Of a stretch of 64,000 nt of DNA, positions 1-8,768 are shown piece after piece; position 1 is the stretch's first letter; each line of letters opens with the position of its first letter. Under the pieces are notes generated by a model. It worked only from the letters and a program-made list of their open reading frames with translations, was not told the origin of the DNA and did no database searches. The position numbers were made by a program, and so were the translations under genes. The DNA is from Geothermovivens sp964644845. GTDB taxonomy: Bacteria > Zhuqueibacterota > Zhuqueibacteria > Oleimicrobiales > Geothermoviventaceae. Where the stretch lies: assembly GCA_964644845.1 (NCBI GenBank), contig CAZXXS010000064.1, positions 1-64,000 on the forward strand, written 5' to 3'.

Positions 1-323
1 CACCGGACAAGGGCAACGGGAAAGTGGGAAAGGAGGACCCAGGGTGCTCTAAGTAGCGTGGCGAACGTTGACGTTCTCCCGGCCTGTTGGGCCGTGAGAC
101 ACGGGTGTCATCGCCAGCGAAAGATGAGAACCTCGCTTCGCCACGTGACCCCGCTTCTGCCTTGCCGTTCGATCCTGGGTTCTTTGGCTGCTTGGGTTTC
201 GGGAAGTTCCTGTCGACCCTTCTGGACAGGTCCACTCTCCCATTTTCCATTGGACTTTTCTTCAACAATTCCCTAAATTTGGGGCGAGATGAGGGTGGGC
301 CTACAAGATGAAGGAGGTGAGCC
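1..323. other. Non-coding 5' region of the hut genes
   Basis: No reading frame here has a plausible start or family resemblance. The stretch ends in a strong ribosome binding site (AAGGAGG at 311-317) for the GTG at 324, and it holds a candidate promoter at 250-279. A short palindrome, TGGAC-AG-GTCCA, lies near 221-232 and could be an operator, but nothing links it to a known regulator. Confidence 0.5.
250..279 (+). promoter_or_regulatory. Candidate sigma70-type promoter for hutU
   Basis: TTGGAC at 250-255 and TAAATT at 274-279 are separated by 18 bases, in a locally AT-rich stretch about 45 bases ahead of the GTG start of hutU. The -10 resembles the one in the much better promoter at 48808-48836. 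It was found by eye only, so confidence is modest. Confidence 0.35.
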
Positions 324-1988
324 GTGGAAAAAACCTCTGGACCGCGTGTGGTGAGGGCGCCTCGTGGTACCCGTCTTTCGTGCAAGGGCTGGCACCAGGA
401 GGCCGCCATGCGGATGTTGATGAACAATCTCGACCCCGAGGTGGCTGAAAAGCCTGACGAGCTCATCGTCTACGGCGGCAGTGGCAAGGCGGCGCGGAAC
501 TGGGAATGCTTTGATGCGATCGTCCGCACGCTGCAGGAACTGGAAAACGATGAAACCCTGCTGGTGCAGTCCGGGAAGCCGGTGGGGGTGTTCAAGACGC
601 ATCCTTACGCACCCCGGGTACTGATTTCCAACGCCATGCTCGTGCCGGCCTGGGCCACGCCGGAAACGTTCCGCGACCTGGAAGACCGCGGTCTCACGAT
701 GTACGGCCAGATGACTGCCGGCAGCTGGATCTACATCGGCACGCAAGGCATTTTGCAAGGCACGTACGAGACATTTGCGGCGGCGGCACGGCGACATTTC
801 GGTGGAAGCCTCAAGGGGAAGCTGGTGGTATCCGGCGGGCTTGGAGGAATGGGTGGTGCCCAGCCTCTTGCGGCCACGATGAACGGTGGTGCCTTTCTCG
901 GTGTCGAGGTTGATCGTGCCCGCATCGAAAGGCGAGTCCGCACGGGGTACTGCGACGTGCTGAGTGAGGATCTGGACGAAGCGTTGCGCCTGGTGCTGGA
1001 AGCGAAAGAGAAGGGGGAAGCGCTTTCTGTCGGCCTGGTCGGCAACACGGCGGACGTGCTGCCGGAGCTGGTGCGGCGTCGCGTTGTGCCGGACCTGCTC
1101 ACGGATCAGACCAGCGCTCACGACGAGCTGAATGGTTACGTACCCCACGGGATGCCCTACGAAGAGGCGCTTGCGCTTCGGAAGAAGAATCCGCGGGAGT
1201 ACATTCGAAGGGCGTACCAGTCGATGGCCGTGCACGTGCGGGCCATGCTTGATTTGAAAGCGATGGGCGCCGTAACCTTTGACTACGGCAACAACATCCG
1301 CGGTCAGGCCAAGAAAGCCGGGGTCGACAACGCGTTCGACATTCCCGGCTTTGTTGTGGAGTACATTCGTCCCCTGTTCTGCGAGGGCAAAGGCCCGTTT
1401 CGCTGGGCAGCGCTTTCGGGCGATCCCGAAGACATCTACAGAACGGACGAGCTGGTGCTGGAGCTTTTCCCGGAGGACGAAGCCCTGCACCGCTGGATCC
1501 GGATGGCGCAGAAGCGGGTGAAGTTTCAGGGCCTGCCCTCGCGCATTTGCTGGCTCGGCTACGGGGAGCGGGCGAAGTTCGGTCTGGCCATCAACGAGCT
1601 GGTGGCCAAGGGCGAGGTGAAGGCCCCGATCGTGATCGGTCGTGACCACCTGGACACGGGATCGGTCGCGTCGCCAAACCGCGAAACCGAAGGCATGAAG
1701 GACGGTTCGGACGCGATTGCAGACTGGCCGATTCTGAATGCACTGCTGAACGCGGTTTCCGGGGCCTCGTGGGTGTCGGTGCACCACGGCGGAGGTGTGG
1801 GCATCGGGCTGTCGATTCACGCGGGAATGGTTGTGGTGGCAGACGGCACGGCTGACGCGGCAGCAAGGCTGGAACGTGTGTTGACCAACGATCCCGGCAG
1901 CGGCATTGCTCGTCACGCCGATGCAGGGTACGAGCGAGCCGTCCAAGTGGCTAAGGAACGCGGCGTGAAGATCCCGATGCTCAACTGA
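324..1988 (+). CDS. hutU: Urocanate hydratase
   Basis: Urocanase converts urocanate to 4-imidazolone-5-propionate using NAD+ as an electrophilic cofactor. It is the second step of histidine degradation and acts in the cytoplasm. The 554-residue length is normal for the family. Recognisable stretches are MLMNNLDPEV near the N-terminus, SGGLGGMGGAQP (nucleotide-binding), DQTSAHDELNGY, TFDYGNN, and QGLPSRICWLGYGERAK, whose Cys corresponds to the reactive Cys near NAD+ in the Pseudomonas enzyme. The GTG start is supported by AAGGAGG seven bases upstream and by the family-like N-terminal RAPRGT stretch. hutI follows directly, so the two probably share a transcript. The histidine ammonia-lyase and the later formimino steps are not in the window. 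Confidence 0.97.
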   Translation: MEKTSGPRVVRAPRGTRLSCKGWHQEAAMRMLMNNLDPEVAEKPDELIVYGGSGKAARNWECFDAIVRTLQELENDETLLVQSGKPVGVFKTHPYAPRVLISNAMLVPAWATPETFRDLEDRGLTMYGQMTAGSWIYIGTQGILQGTYETFAAAARRHFGGSLKGKLVVSGGLGGMGGAQPLAATMNGGAFLGVEVDRARIERRVRTGYCDVLSEDLDEALRLVLEAKEKGEALSVGLVGNTADVLPELVRRRVVPDLLTDQTSAHDELNGYVPHGMPYEEALALRKKNPREYIRRAYQSMAVHVRAMLDLKAMGAVTFDYGNNIRGQAKKAGVDNAFDIPGFVVEYIRPLFCEGKGPFRWAALSGDPEDIYRTDELVLELFPEDEALHRWIRMAQKRVKFQGLPSRICWLGYGERAKFGLAINELVAKGEVKAPIVIGRDHLDTGSVASPNRETEGMKDGSDAIADWPILNALLNAVSGASWVSVHHGGGVGIGLSIHAGMVVVADGTADAAARLERVLTNDPGSGIARHADAGYERAVQVAKERGVKIPMLN

Positions 1989-2097
1989 AAAGCGACCGCC
2001 GGGTCCGATCGTTCGCGAAGGTCACGGCGCACCGTTGCTGGCCCGGAAACGAGTCGTACACGCCGCCAGCTGGACGAACGGTTCGGACGTGTTTGAA

Positions 2098-3432
2098 GTG
2101 GAGGGAGGCACGGCAATCTCGGCAAAACCCGTTGTCACGCTGCTGATTCGGAACGCCGAACAGGTGGTGACGGCCGAAAATCTCGCGGATCCGCCCGGGA
2201 CCAAGCGGTGGCACCCGCTGAAGGTCATCCCTGGCGGTGCGGTGGCATGTGCAGGCGACACGATTGTAGCCGTTGGGCCAACGGATGAGGTGACTGCCCG
2301 GGTGGAACTGGCGCCCAACGCTACTGTGCTGGATGTGGTGGGCCGTGTGGTTACCCCGGGTCTTGTGGATGCCCACACGCATCCAGTGTTTGCCGGATCG
2401 CGCCTGGATGAATTCGAAATGCGTCTCCAGGGACGGTCCTACGAGGAAATTGCCGCGGCTGGGGGAGGCATCCGTTCAACGGTCAGAGCTGTGCGCCAGG
2501 CTTCGGAGGAGGAACTTGTGCGTCAGGCTCTGCCCCGGCTGGACGACTTCCTGGCCCTGGGAACGACTACCCTGGAAGCCAAGAGTGGCTACGGTCTGTC
2601 CACAGAAAGCGAGCTGCGGATGTTGCGCGCCATCCGGCGGTTGAACGCGTTGCACCCTGTGGACCTGGTTCCCACATTCCTCGGTGCCCACGAAATTCCT
2701 GACGAGTACCGGGATCGTCGCTCCGACTACTTGCAGCTGGTTACGGACGAGATGTTGCCAGCTGTGCGGGAGGAAGGGTTGGCCGAGTTCTGCGACGTTT
2801 TTTGCGAACGTGGAGTTTACAGTGTCGAGGAAGCGCGGACCGTGCTCGGCCGTGCAAAAGCGCTTGGCTTTGGACTGAAAATCCACGCGGAACAGCTTTC
2901 CCATCTTGGGGGCGCACAACTGGCCGCTGAGCTCGGGGCTGTTTCGGCGGATCACCTGGACTGGTGCGACGAGAACGACCTGGATGCCCTGCAACAGGCT
3001 GGTGTGGTTCCCGTAGTGCTTCCGGGTGCCGTGTTTTTCCTGGGGAAGAATCTCTACGCCCCCGCGCGCCGGATGATTGACCGCGGGATGCCCCTGGCGG
3101 TGTCCACAGACTACAACCCGGGAAGCTGTCCCACACCGTCGCTGCCGATGGCGGGTACCCTGGCCTGCCTGCGACAGGGGTTGCTTCCTTCGGAAGCCCT
3201 CGTGGCAAGCACCCTCGGGGGGGCTTTCGCGCTCAATCGGGAGCGGCAGCTGGGTACCCTGGAACCGGGCAAACAGGCAGACGTTGTAGTGTGGAAGGTC
3301 ACGGACTACCGGGAGCTTTTCTACCACTTCGGCGTAGCCCGGGCGGAACGCGTCGTCAAGAAAGGGGAGGTGGTCTGGCACACAGAGTGCGAGGTCCGGC
3401 GTCTGCCGCGCGGGCAAGGAAACGTGGCGTGA
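2098..3432 (+). CDS. hutI: Imidazolonepropionase
   Basis: This amidohydrolase opens the ring of imidazolone-5-propionate to N-formimino-L-glutamate, the step after urocanase. Visible motifs are the metal-binding HxH in DAHTHPVFAGSR, KSGYGL, the metal ligand region GLKIHAEQ, SADHLD, and STDYNPGS with the catalytic Asp. The start is uncertain. Family similarity begins at about base 2131 (VTLLIRNAEQVV). GTG at 2098 is the nearest standard start but has no clear ribosome binding site. GGGAGG at 2103-2108 would best fit an ATC at 2116, and a longer form from TTG at 2035 is open. The stop overlaps the GTG of the next gene by three bases (GTGA), which suggests translational coupling. Confidence 0.95.
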   Translation: MEGGTAISAKPVVTLLIRNAEQVVTAENLADPPGTKRWHPLKVIPGGAVACAGDTIVAVGPTDEVTARVELAPNATVLDVVGRVVTPGLVDAHTHPVFAGSRLDEFEMRLQGRSYEEIAAAGGGIRSTVRAVRQASEEELVRQALPRLDDFLALGTTTLEAKSGYGLSTESELRMLRAIRRLNALHPVDLVPTFLGAHEIPDEYRDRRSDYLQLVTDEMLPAVREEGLAEFCDVFCERGVYSVEEARTVLGRAKALGFGLKIHAEQLSHLGGAQLAAELGAVSADHLDWCDENDLDALQQAGVVPVVLPGAVFFLGKNLYAPARRMIDRGMPLAVSTDYNPGSCPTPSLPMAGTLACLRQGLLPSEALVASTLGGAFALNRERQLGTLEPGKQADVVVWKVTDYRELFYHFGVARAERVVKKGEVVWHTECEVRRLPRGQGNVA

Positions 3433-5828
3433 GGGACGGGACAGATCCAAATGCGCCACGGAGCGCTAAATGCATTCCGTGTGAAGGTTCCAGGCTCGCT
3501 CTCGGGATGCCTGCTTGCCACGGGTGGTCCTTGGTCCCTTGGGCGATTTTTCTCCTGGGGCTTTTCTTTCTGCTGGCGGGACCGGTCAGGGCGGAAGAAA
3601 TTGGCATCGCCTGGGAGTTCAATCGGAACGGCGACGCCGAGGGCTGGCAAGCCTTCCATTCGCTGAGTGGCCTTACCGTTGCCGAGGGAGTCTTACGGGC
3701 AACCGCGACGGGCGACTTCCCCCAGTTTTCCGGGCCTTCGTTCACACTCAACTCGCGGCAGTACGGTTTCATCGTGGTCCGCATGAGAGCACCAGGAGCC
3801 GAGGACGCCGTTTTCCAGTGGAGCTCCGATTCTGTAAGCTGGGGTGTAAGCAAGTTTTCCGTTGAAGGCGACGCGCAGTTTCACGAGTACCGTGTTCCGG
3901 TCTTCAAAAGCCCTCTCTGGCGGGGGAACATTCGCGGCTTGACGCGCTTTACTGTCCCGGCACCGCCTGGGGCGGTGATCGAGATCGACTACATTCGAAT
4001 TGTTCACGTTGGCCCCTCCGCGCAGGTCGTGTCGTTCAAGCCTCTTCGCACCGTGTGGAAGAAGGACGCAGACGTCCCCGTGGAAGCTGTTGTGCGGAGC
4101 GACGGCGACGAAGCGGCGGAGATCGCAGTACAGGTCCGTTTCCCTCATCAGTTTTCGGTGGTACAGGGGGCTCAGCGCCAGGACCTCGGTCTGATGCTGC
4201 CAGGTCAGATCGACACCCTGCGCTGGGTCGTACGTTGCAGTACCTGTGACGACTACCGGGTTGACCTGGTGGCTGTGGCGAATGACAGCGTTACAACCCG
4301 GGCAACATTGAACGCCAGCGTAACGGATCGCTACTGGCACCACCGGGAGTTTTTGCTGAGCGCCTGGTCGCCGCCCTGCGCGTGGTCCGGGCTGCAGGAA
4401 GAACCGTTTGCCTACTACCGGCAGGCCGATTTCGACCTGGTCCTCTGGGTTGCACCCAACGACGTTGCTGTGTCACTCACACGCCGCTACGGGATGCACT
4501 GCCAGTTGCTTTTGCAGCACCTGTGCGGCGACGACGCCACGCTGCGTACCCCGGAGGACTACGGGTTTCCGGAAGTCACAGACGAGATGCTGGCCAGCGT
4601 CGGCGAGGTGATCGACCGATTCTACGGTGATTCCACGGTCGTGGGCTACTTCGTGGTGGACGAGCCACACGAGACGGCTTTCTCGAATTTGGCGAAGGTT
4701 GTCCGCTACGTTCGCAGCAGGGACCCAGAGCGGCTGATTTACATCAACCTGTACCCGCGGAGTGCGTTTGGCGGACCAAGTGCGTACAACCACTACGTGG
4801 AACGATTTCTGGACGTTGTCAGGCCGGAATTGCTGAGTTACGACAACTACGTGTTCCACAATGGGTACGACGACGGCGACTTTTTCAGCAATCTCGCCGT
4901 CATTCGGCATTGGGCTTTGCGTTACGACATTCCGTTTTGCAACATCATTCAGGCGATCGGCACAGAGCGTTTTGGCCTGGACTGGCGCACTCCGACGGAA
5001 GCCGAACACCGCTGGCTTGTGTACGGTTCGCTGGCTTACGGCGCCAAAGGCATCATCTGGTTCCACTGGGACGCTGACTGGGGCGTGACGGGGTCTGCCG
5101 ATCGCGATCGGCTCTTCGAGTCCATCAAGAAGCTCAACGGTGAAATCAAGCGAATTGGGCCGCAGCTGCTGGGTCTGAACTCTGCAGCTGTGTACCACAG
5201 CAAAGTCACCGGTTTCGCGGAAGAGCCCTTGCCAGAAGGGACACTGGTGCGGAGGGTTTCGGAGAATGCCGATCTGGTGGTCGGCTTTTTCGAAGACCGA
5301 AACGACGCCCAGTTTGTGATGTTTGTGAACAAGAGCTACCGCGACAGCGTTACAGCGCTGGTGACTTTAAGTCCCGGAGTTGAGGGGGCTGAGGTGTTCG
5401 ACGTGAAGCGGGGCAGCTGGGAACCGGTGAAGCTGGAAGCCACGCCGGAAGGGCCTCAGCTCCGCGTGGTACTCCGCGCAGGTGGTGGCAAGCTGTTCGC
5501 CCTGCAGACGACCGCCAGTGATGTCGCTGAAAAGCGTGCGGATCGCCCCGCTGATTTTCAGCTTTGGCCGGGTTCCCCAAATCCTTTCAGCACGGCGACG
5601 ACGGTTCGCTACGGTCTGGGCCGTACTGCCCGGGTGAAACTGCGACTGTACGACGTGCGGGGCCGTTTGATTCGCACCTTGGTGGACGCGGACGAACCGT
5701 CGGGCCTACACACGGTGCGGTGGGACGGGCGTAACGAGGTCGGTTTGTCGGTTCCAAATGGCGTTTACCTTTTGACGCTGCAGGTGGGGGCGCAGGTCCG
5801 GGTTTCGAAGCTCACGGTGCTCCGGTAG
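3429..5828 (+). CDS. Secreted TIM-barrel glycoside hydrolase-like protein with C-terminal sorting domain
   Basis: About 799 residues from GTG 3429 (AAGGA eight bases upstream, overlapping the hutI stop). A start at ATG 3507 gives a cleaner signal peptide, with a hydrophobic run FLLGLFFLLAG and a likely cut after PVRA. An N-terminal beta-rich domain follows, then a central part that reads like a beta-galactosidase-type barrel (GYFVVDEPHETAF, where the Glu in DEP could be catalytic; later KGIIWFHWDADWG). The last roughly 90 residues, from FQLWPGSPNPFSTATTVRYG, are a FlgD-Ig-like/Por-type secretion sorting domain typical of FCB-group exported enzymes. The substrate is unknown and I cannot name the glycosidase family. 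Its coupling to hutI looks positional rather than metabolic. Confidence 0.75.
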   Translation: MRDGTDPNAPRSAKCIPCEGSRLALGMPACHGWSLVPWAIFLLGLFFLLAGPVRAEEIGIAWEFNRNGDAEGWQAFHSLSGLTVAEGVLRATATGDFPQFSGPSFTLNSRQYGFIVVRMRAPGAEDAVFQWSSDSVSWGVSKFSVEGDAQFHEYRVPVFKSPLWRGNIRGLTRFTVPAPPGAVIEIDYIRIVHVGPSAQVVSFKPLRTVWKKDADVPVEAVVRSDGDEAAEIAVQVRFPHQFSVVQGAQRQDLGLMLPGQIDTLRWVVRCSTCDDYRVDLVAVANDSVTTRATLNASVTDRYWHHREFLLSAWSPPCAWSGLQEEPFAYYRQADFDLVLWVAPNDVAVSLTRRYGMHCQLLLQHLCGDDATLRTPEDYGFPEVTDEMLASVGEVIDRFYGDSTVVGYFVVDEPHETAFSNLAKVVRYVRSRDPERLIYINLYPRSAFGGPSAYNHYVERFLDVVRPELLSYDNYVFHNGYDDGDFFSNLAVIRHWALRYDIPFCNIIQAIGTERFGLDWRTPTEAEHRWLVYGSLAYGAKGIIWFHWDADWGVTGSADRDRLFESIKKLNGEIKRIGPQLLGLNSAAVYHSKVTGFAEEPLPEGTLVRRVSENADLVVGFFEDRNDAQFVMFVNKSYRDSVTALVTLSPGVEGAEVFDVKRGSWEPVKLEATPEGPQLRVVLRAGGGKLFALQTTASDVAEKRADRPADFQLWPGSPNPFSTATTVRYGLGRTARVKLRLYDVRGRLIRTLVDADEPSGLHTVRWDGRNEVGLSVPNGVYLLTLQVGAQVRVSKLTVLR

Positions 5829-5935
5829 CTGGGTGGCGCCGTTTCTGCATGTGGTGGTCAAAACACGCTTTCTGGGCGCGTACGTTCTGGCAAACGCGCT
5901 TGAGGTTGTACTGGTGCGAAACACAGGGATTTCGA

Positions 5936-7120
5936 ATGATTCGGAAAACGACGATCCTCTCCGTTGCAGTGACTTCAGCGATCTTACTCTGGACTCTGGC
6001 TGGTTGCGAAAGCTCCAAAGACTTGCCTTTGGAAGCCGGAATTGGGGGCGAAGCGACCGTCGGGACACTTCACGAGGTGGTGCTGCCAGCCGTACAAATC
6101 GAGCAGGTTCGCACGGAACTGAACGGCGGGGCCAGCGATTTCATTTTCGTCGGCCAGCGCAAAGATCTGCGCGCCAAGGCCCTGTTGCTGTTCGACGTTT
6201 TTCCAGATTCGGCCGTGGCCAGCGAGGCCGAGGTTCGGTTTGTAATTGCCCGTCACTACGGCTCGGGCACGATGCACGTGTTCGCGCATCCGGTGAAGGA
6301 GAGCTGGGACGAGTACGAGGTACGCTGGTCGAACTTTCCGGCAGTCGACACGACAGCTGTGCTCGGTGAGGCGGATTGGACCGTGGCTGATTCTCAGGTA
6401 GTCTCCATCCCGCTTGACACTGCCATCGTGAATGGCTGGATGAGGGGCACACTGGAAAATCACGGGATCGCCATTTTCCCAGCGGGCTACGTGGAAATTC
6501 TTTTCAGACTTTTCTCGGTGGAAACGGTGAACACCGATCTGGCGCCCTACCTGTGGATGCGCTACACAATGAATGGGAAGGTGGACTCGGCGAGAATTTT
6601 CCCGAGTGCCGATCTGTTTGTGGCGCACAGGCCCAAACCGGCCCCGGATGGACCGTATCTTGTCAGTGGGCTGGTGGCGGACCGGGTGCTGGTGAAGTTC
6701 GACCTGAGTTCGATTCCGTCTGCTGCTACCATCAACAGCACGCAGTTTGAGTGGAGCATCGACACAAGCGCCACGTTTTTCGAGGATTCACCCATTCTCG
6801 TGGCCCTTCAGCGCGTGCAAAGTTATCCTTGGGATCTCCAGAATCTCGCTTTTGACACGAAGATCAACATCATTCGCTTTTACCTCGCTCAGGGCGACGA
6901 CATACTCACCATCACTTCCCTGGATGAGATTCGCCGGATGACGGACATGATGCAGCGGCTGGTGTACGGGGTTCTGTCGGACAACGGCTTTGTGGTTAAA
7001 ATGGGGGATGAAGACACGGATTTCGGCTGGATCGCTTTCGCCAGAGCGCCGGGCGACAGCACCGTTGGTCCACGGCTGGTGGTGACGTACACGATCCCGC
7101 CAACGGTGTCTGCGCCGTAA
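5936..7120 (+). CDS. Predicted outer-membrane lipoprotein, DNRLRE-like
   Basis: 394 residues from ATG 5936, with AGGGA six bases upstream. The N-terminus (MIRKTTILSVAVTS) leads into a canonical lipobox LAGC, so a lipid-anchored envelope protein is expected. The body has the pattern of DNRLRE-type beta-sandwich proteins: SEAEVRFVIARHYGSGTMHVFAHPV, then WDEYEVRWSNFP, a second RVLVKFDLSSIP strand set, and a C-terminal DSTVGPRLVVTYT. Such domains decorate surface proteins and are of unknown function. The gene sits between the secreted glycosidase and an outer-membrane barrel protein, which suggests a surface-associated group. The family call is from overall pattern only. Confidence 0.65.
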   Translation: MIRKTTILSVAVTSAILLWTLAGCESSKDLPLEAGIGGEATVGTLHEVVLPAVQIEQVRTELNGGASDFIFVGQRKDLRAKALLLFDVFPDSAVASEAEVRFVIARHYGSGTMHVFAHPVKESWDEYEVRWSNFPAVDTTAVLGEADWTVADSQVVSIPLDTAIVNGWMRGTLENHGIAIFPAGYVEILFRLFSVETVNTDLAPYLWMRYTMNGKVDSARIFPSADLFVAHRPKPAPDGPYLVSGLVADRVLVKFDLSSIPSAATINSTQFEWSIDTSATFFEDSPILVALQRVQSYPWDLQNLAFDTKINIIRFYLAQGDDILTITSLDEIRRMTDMMQRLVYGVLSDNGFVVKMGDEDTDFGWIAFARAPGDSTVGPRLVVTYTIPPTVSAP

Positions 7121-7237
7121 CGCCGTTCGGCTGGATTCGGCAGAAGCCGGGGGCGGCGTCGATTGGTTCGAAGGCAAACTCACCTTGCCAACAGTGCGTA
7201 ACGGAGATTGGTTTAGGTACACATCCCGGAGTAGCAC

Positions 7238-8485
7238 ATGCGAAAATCCGCTGAAAAGGTTTTTTTCTGGTTGGCTCTGGTCGCTGCGGTAGGAAGTCTG
7301 GTGGCGCTGCCGTCCGAAGCCCGGGCTGGTAGCCTCTACTCCGTTCTCGGTTTGGGGCAATCGTCGCTGTTTGTGAGCGGACAGGCAAACGGCATGGGTG
7401 GAGCCGGCATCGCCCTGGCCGACGTCGTGGCCATCAACGCGCTCAATCCTGCCGCTGAGCGTCCTTTTCCTCTCACTCGTGTTTCGGGCACATTTCTGTA
7501 CGAGGGCGTGCAGTTGCGAACAACTCTGGCAAGCGGCTGGCACAACTACGCCGGTCCAGCGGCTTTCCGGTTGAATGTTCCCCTCGGTTCAGCCTGGGCG
7601 GTAACGGCTGGTTTTCAGCCGGTCAGTCTTCGCGACTACAGCCTCAGGGCCGAAGGGGCGTTCCAGCACACCTGGTACGGCGGGCAAAAGGAAGTGACCT
7701 ACGTACAGGAGAGGGAGGGTAGTGGTGGACTCAGCGCACTGTCGTTGGATCTGTGCCGCATGATCGGCGGAAACGTCAGTTTGGGGTTGGGAGGGAGGTT
7801 CATCTACGGGACACTGAGGGATACCTGGAGGCTTACGTTCGACGCCGAACAGTTTCGGCCTACAGAGGACGAGTACAGTTTGCACGCTCGTGGGGCGGCG
7901 TTTGTGGCGGGAGTCCTGGTGGAGCCTTTGAAGAATTTTCGCGTGGGCGGCTTCTACCAGACCAAAGCGAACCTGACGTTGGAACGCCGCGGTGAATCGC
8001 GCTACGTCTACTCGGACACCGTGGGCACGGTCGAATCGGTTTACCCGGCGGCGTTCGGGATCGGTGTGTACTCCATTCTCGGCAAAAGCTGGACCCTTGT
8101 TGCGGACGTGCTGGTGGAAGACTGGCGGGAGTTCCGCTGGGACGATCGGACTGACCCGCTTGCTCAGAAAGCCTGGCGTGTGGGTGCGGGGGTGCAGTTT
8201 GCGCCTCCGGTGGCGTTGCTCAGCAGCTTCTGGAAGAAACTGCAGTTGCGCGCTGGTCTCTACCGCGAGGTCTTGCCTTTCACGGCCGTGCTCGGCCAAA
8301 CGTTGGACGAGAAAGCTGTTACGTTCGGACTCGGGGTGCCGTTGCCCGAAGGCCGTGGTCGACTGGATTTGGCGGTTGCCTTCGGCCGTCGGGGCAATTT
8401 GCAGGACTTCCCAGTCCAGGAGACGTTCGTGCGAACCACGGTGACCTTCATTGGTGCGGAGAAGTGGTTCATCAAATTGCGCTGA
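7238..8485 (+). CDS. Outer-membrane beta-barrel protein
   Basis: 415 residues starting at ATG 7238, with GGAG seven bases upstream. A signal peptide is clear (hydrophobic core FFWLALVAAVGSLVALP, probable cut after EARA). The mature N-terminus contains GQANGMGGAGIALAD followed by NALNPAA, a pattern typical of PorV/UPF0164-like outer-membrane proteins of FCB bacteria. The rest alternates polar and hydrophobic residues, as expected of strands, and ends with an aromatic strand (VTFIGAEKWFIKL). The likely role is as an outer-membrane structural or transport component. It follows the lipoprotein gene after 117 bases and may share its transcript. The exact subfamily is not resolved. Confidence 0.7.
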   Translation: MRKSAEKVFFWLALVAAVGSLVALPSEARAGSLYSVLGLGQSSLFVSGQANGMGGAGIALADVVAINALNPAAERPFPLTRVSGTFLYEGVQLRTTLASGWHNYAGPAAFRLNVPLGSAWAVTAGFQPVSLRDYSLRAEGAFQHTWYGGQKEVTYVQEREGSGGLSALSLDLCRMIGGNVSLGLGGRFIYGTLRDTWRLTFDAEQFRPTEDEYSLHARGAAFVAGVLVEPLKNFRVGGFYQTKANLTLERRGESRYVYSDTVGTVESVYPAAFGIGVYSILGKSWTLVADVLVEDWREFRWDDRTDPLAQKAWRVGAGVQFAPPVALLSSFWKKLQLRAGLYREVLPFTAVLGQTLDEKAVTFGLGVPLPEGRGRLDLAVAFGRRGNLQDFPVQETFVRTTVTFIGAEKWFIKLR

Positions 8486-8677
8486 GAGCCGGTGAGCTCT
8501 TGCCTCGTTGGGACCGCGGTTCCACGCGGCCGCTGCACCGGGGGCAATGAAGGGGCAGTTTGGCGATGGGTGTGGTCAAGCCAGTCTCACGCGAGTTAGG
8601 AGGGCGGTGGTGAACCCATTTCAGCCCGAAGACACAGGACGAATTTTGCTTTCGACCGGGACGTGCGTAAATTGTCC

Positions 8678-8706
8678 TTGCATTTCAGTCTGAGATACCT
8701 TAAAAT
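8678..8706 (+). promoter_or_regulatory. Candidate sigma70-type promoter for the TPR gene
   Basis: TTGCAT at 8678-8683 and TAAAAT at 8701-8706 are 17 bases apart, about 60 bases before the GTG of the TPR gene, in the only AT-rich part of this 283-base gap. The -35 match is weak and the -10 match good. Confidence 0.35.
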
Positions 8707-8768
8707 CAATGCCTTGGGAAACGATGGTGGCTGTTGGACGGACGGAAGATTGAGAGGAGGTCAGGAAA

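Noticed and set aside
273..1946. Long open frame on the minus strand across hutU
   Set aside because: It mirrors hutU, has no family resemblance and is rich in Arg and His, as expected of antisense frames in GC-rich DNA.
8486..8768. Short frame at 8508-8693 in the gap before the TPR gene
   Set aside because: No ribosome binding site, no similarity, and it overlaps the candidate promoter.
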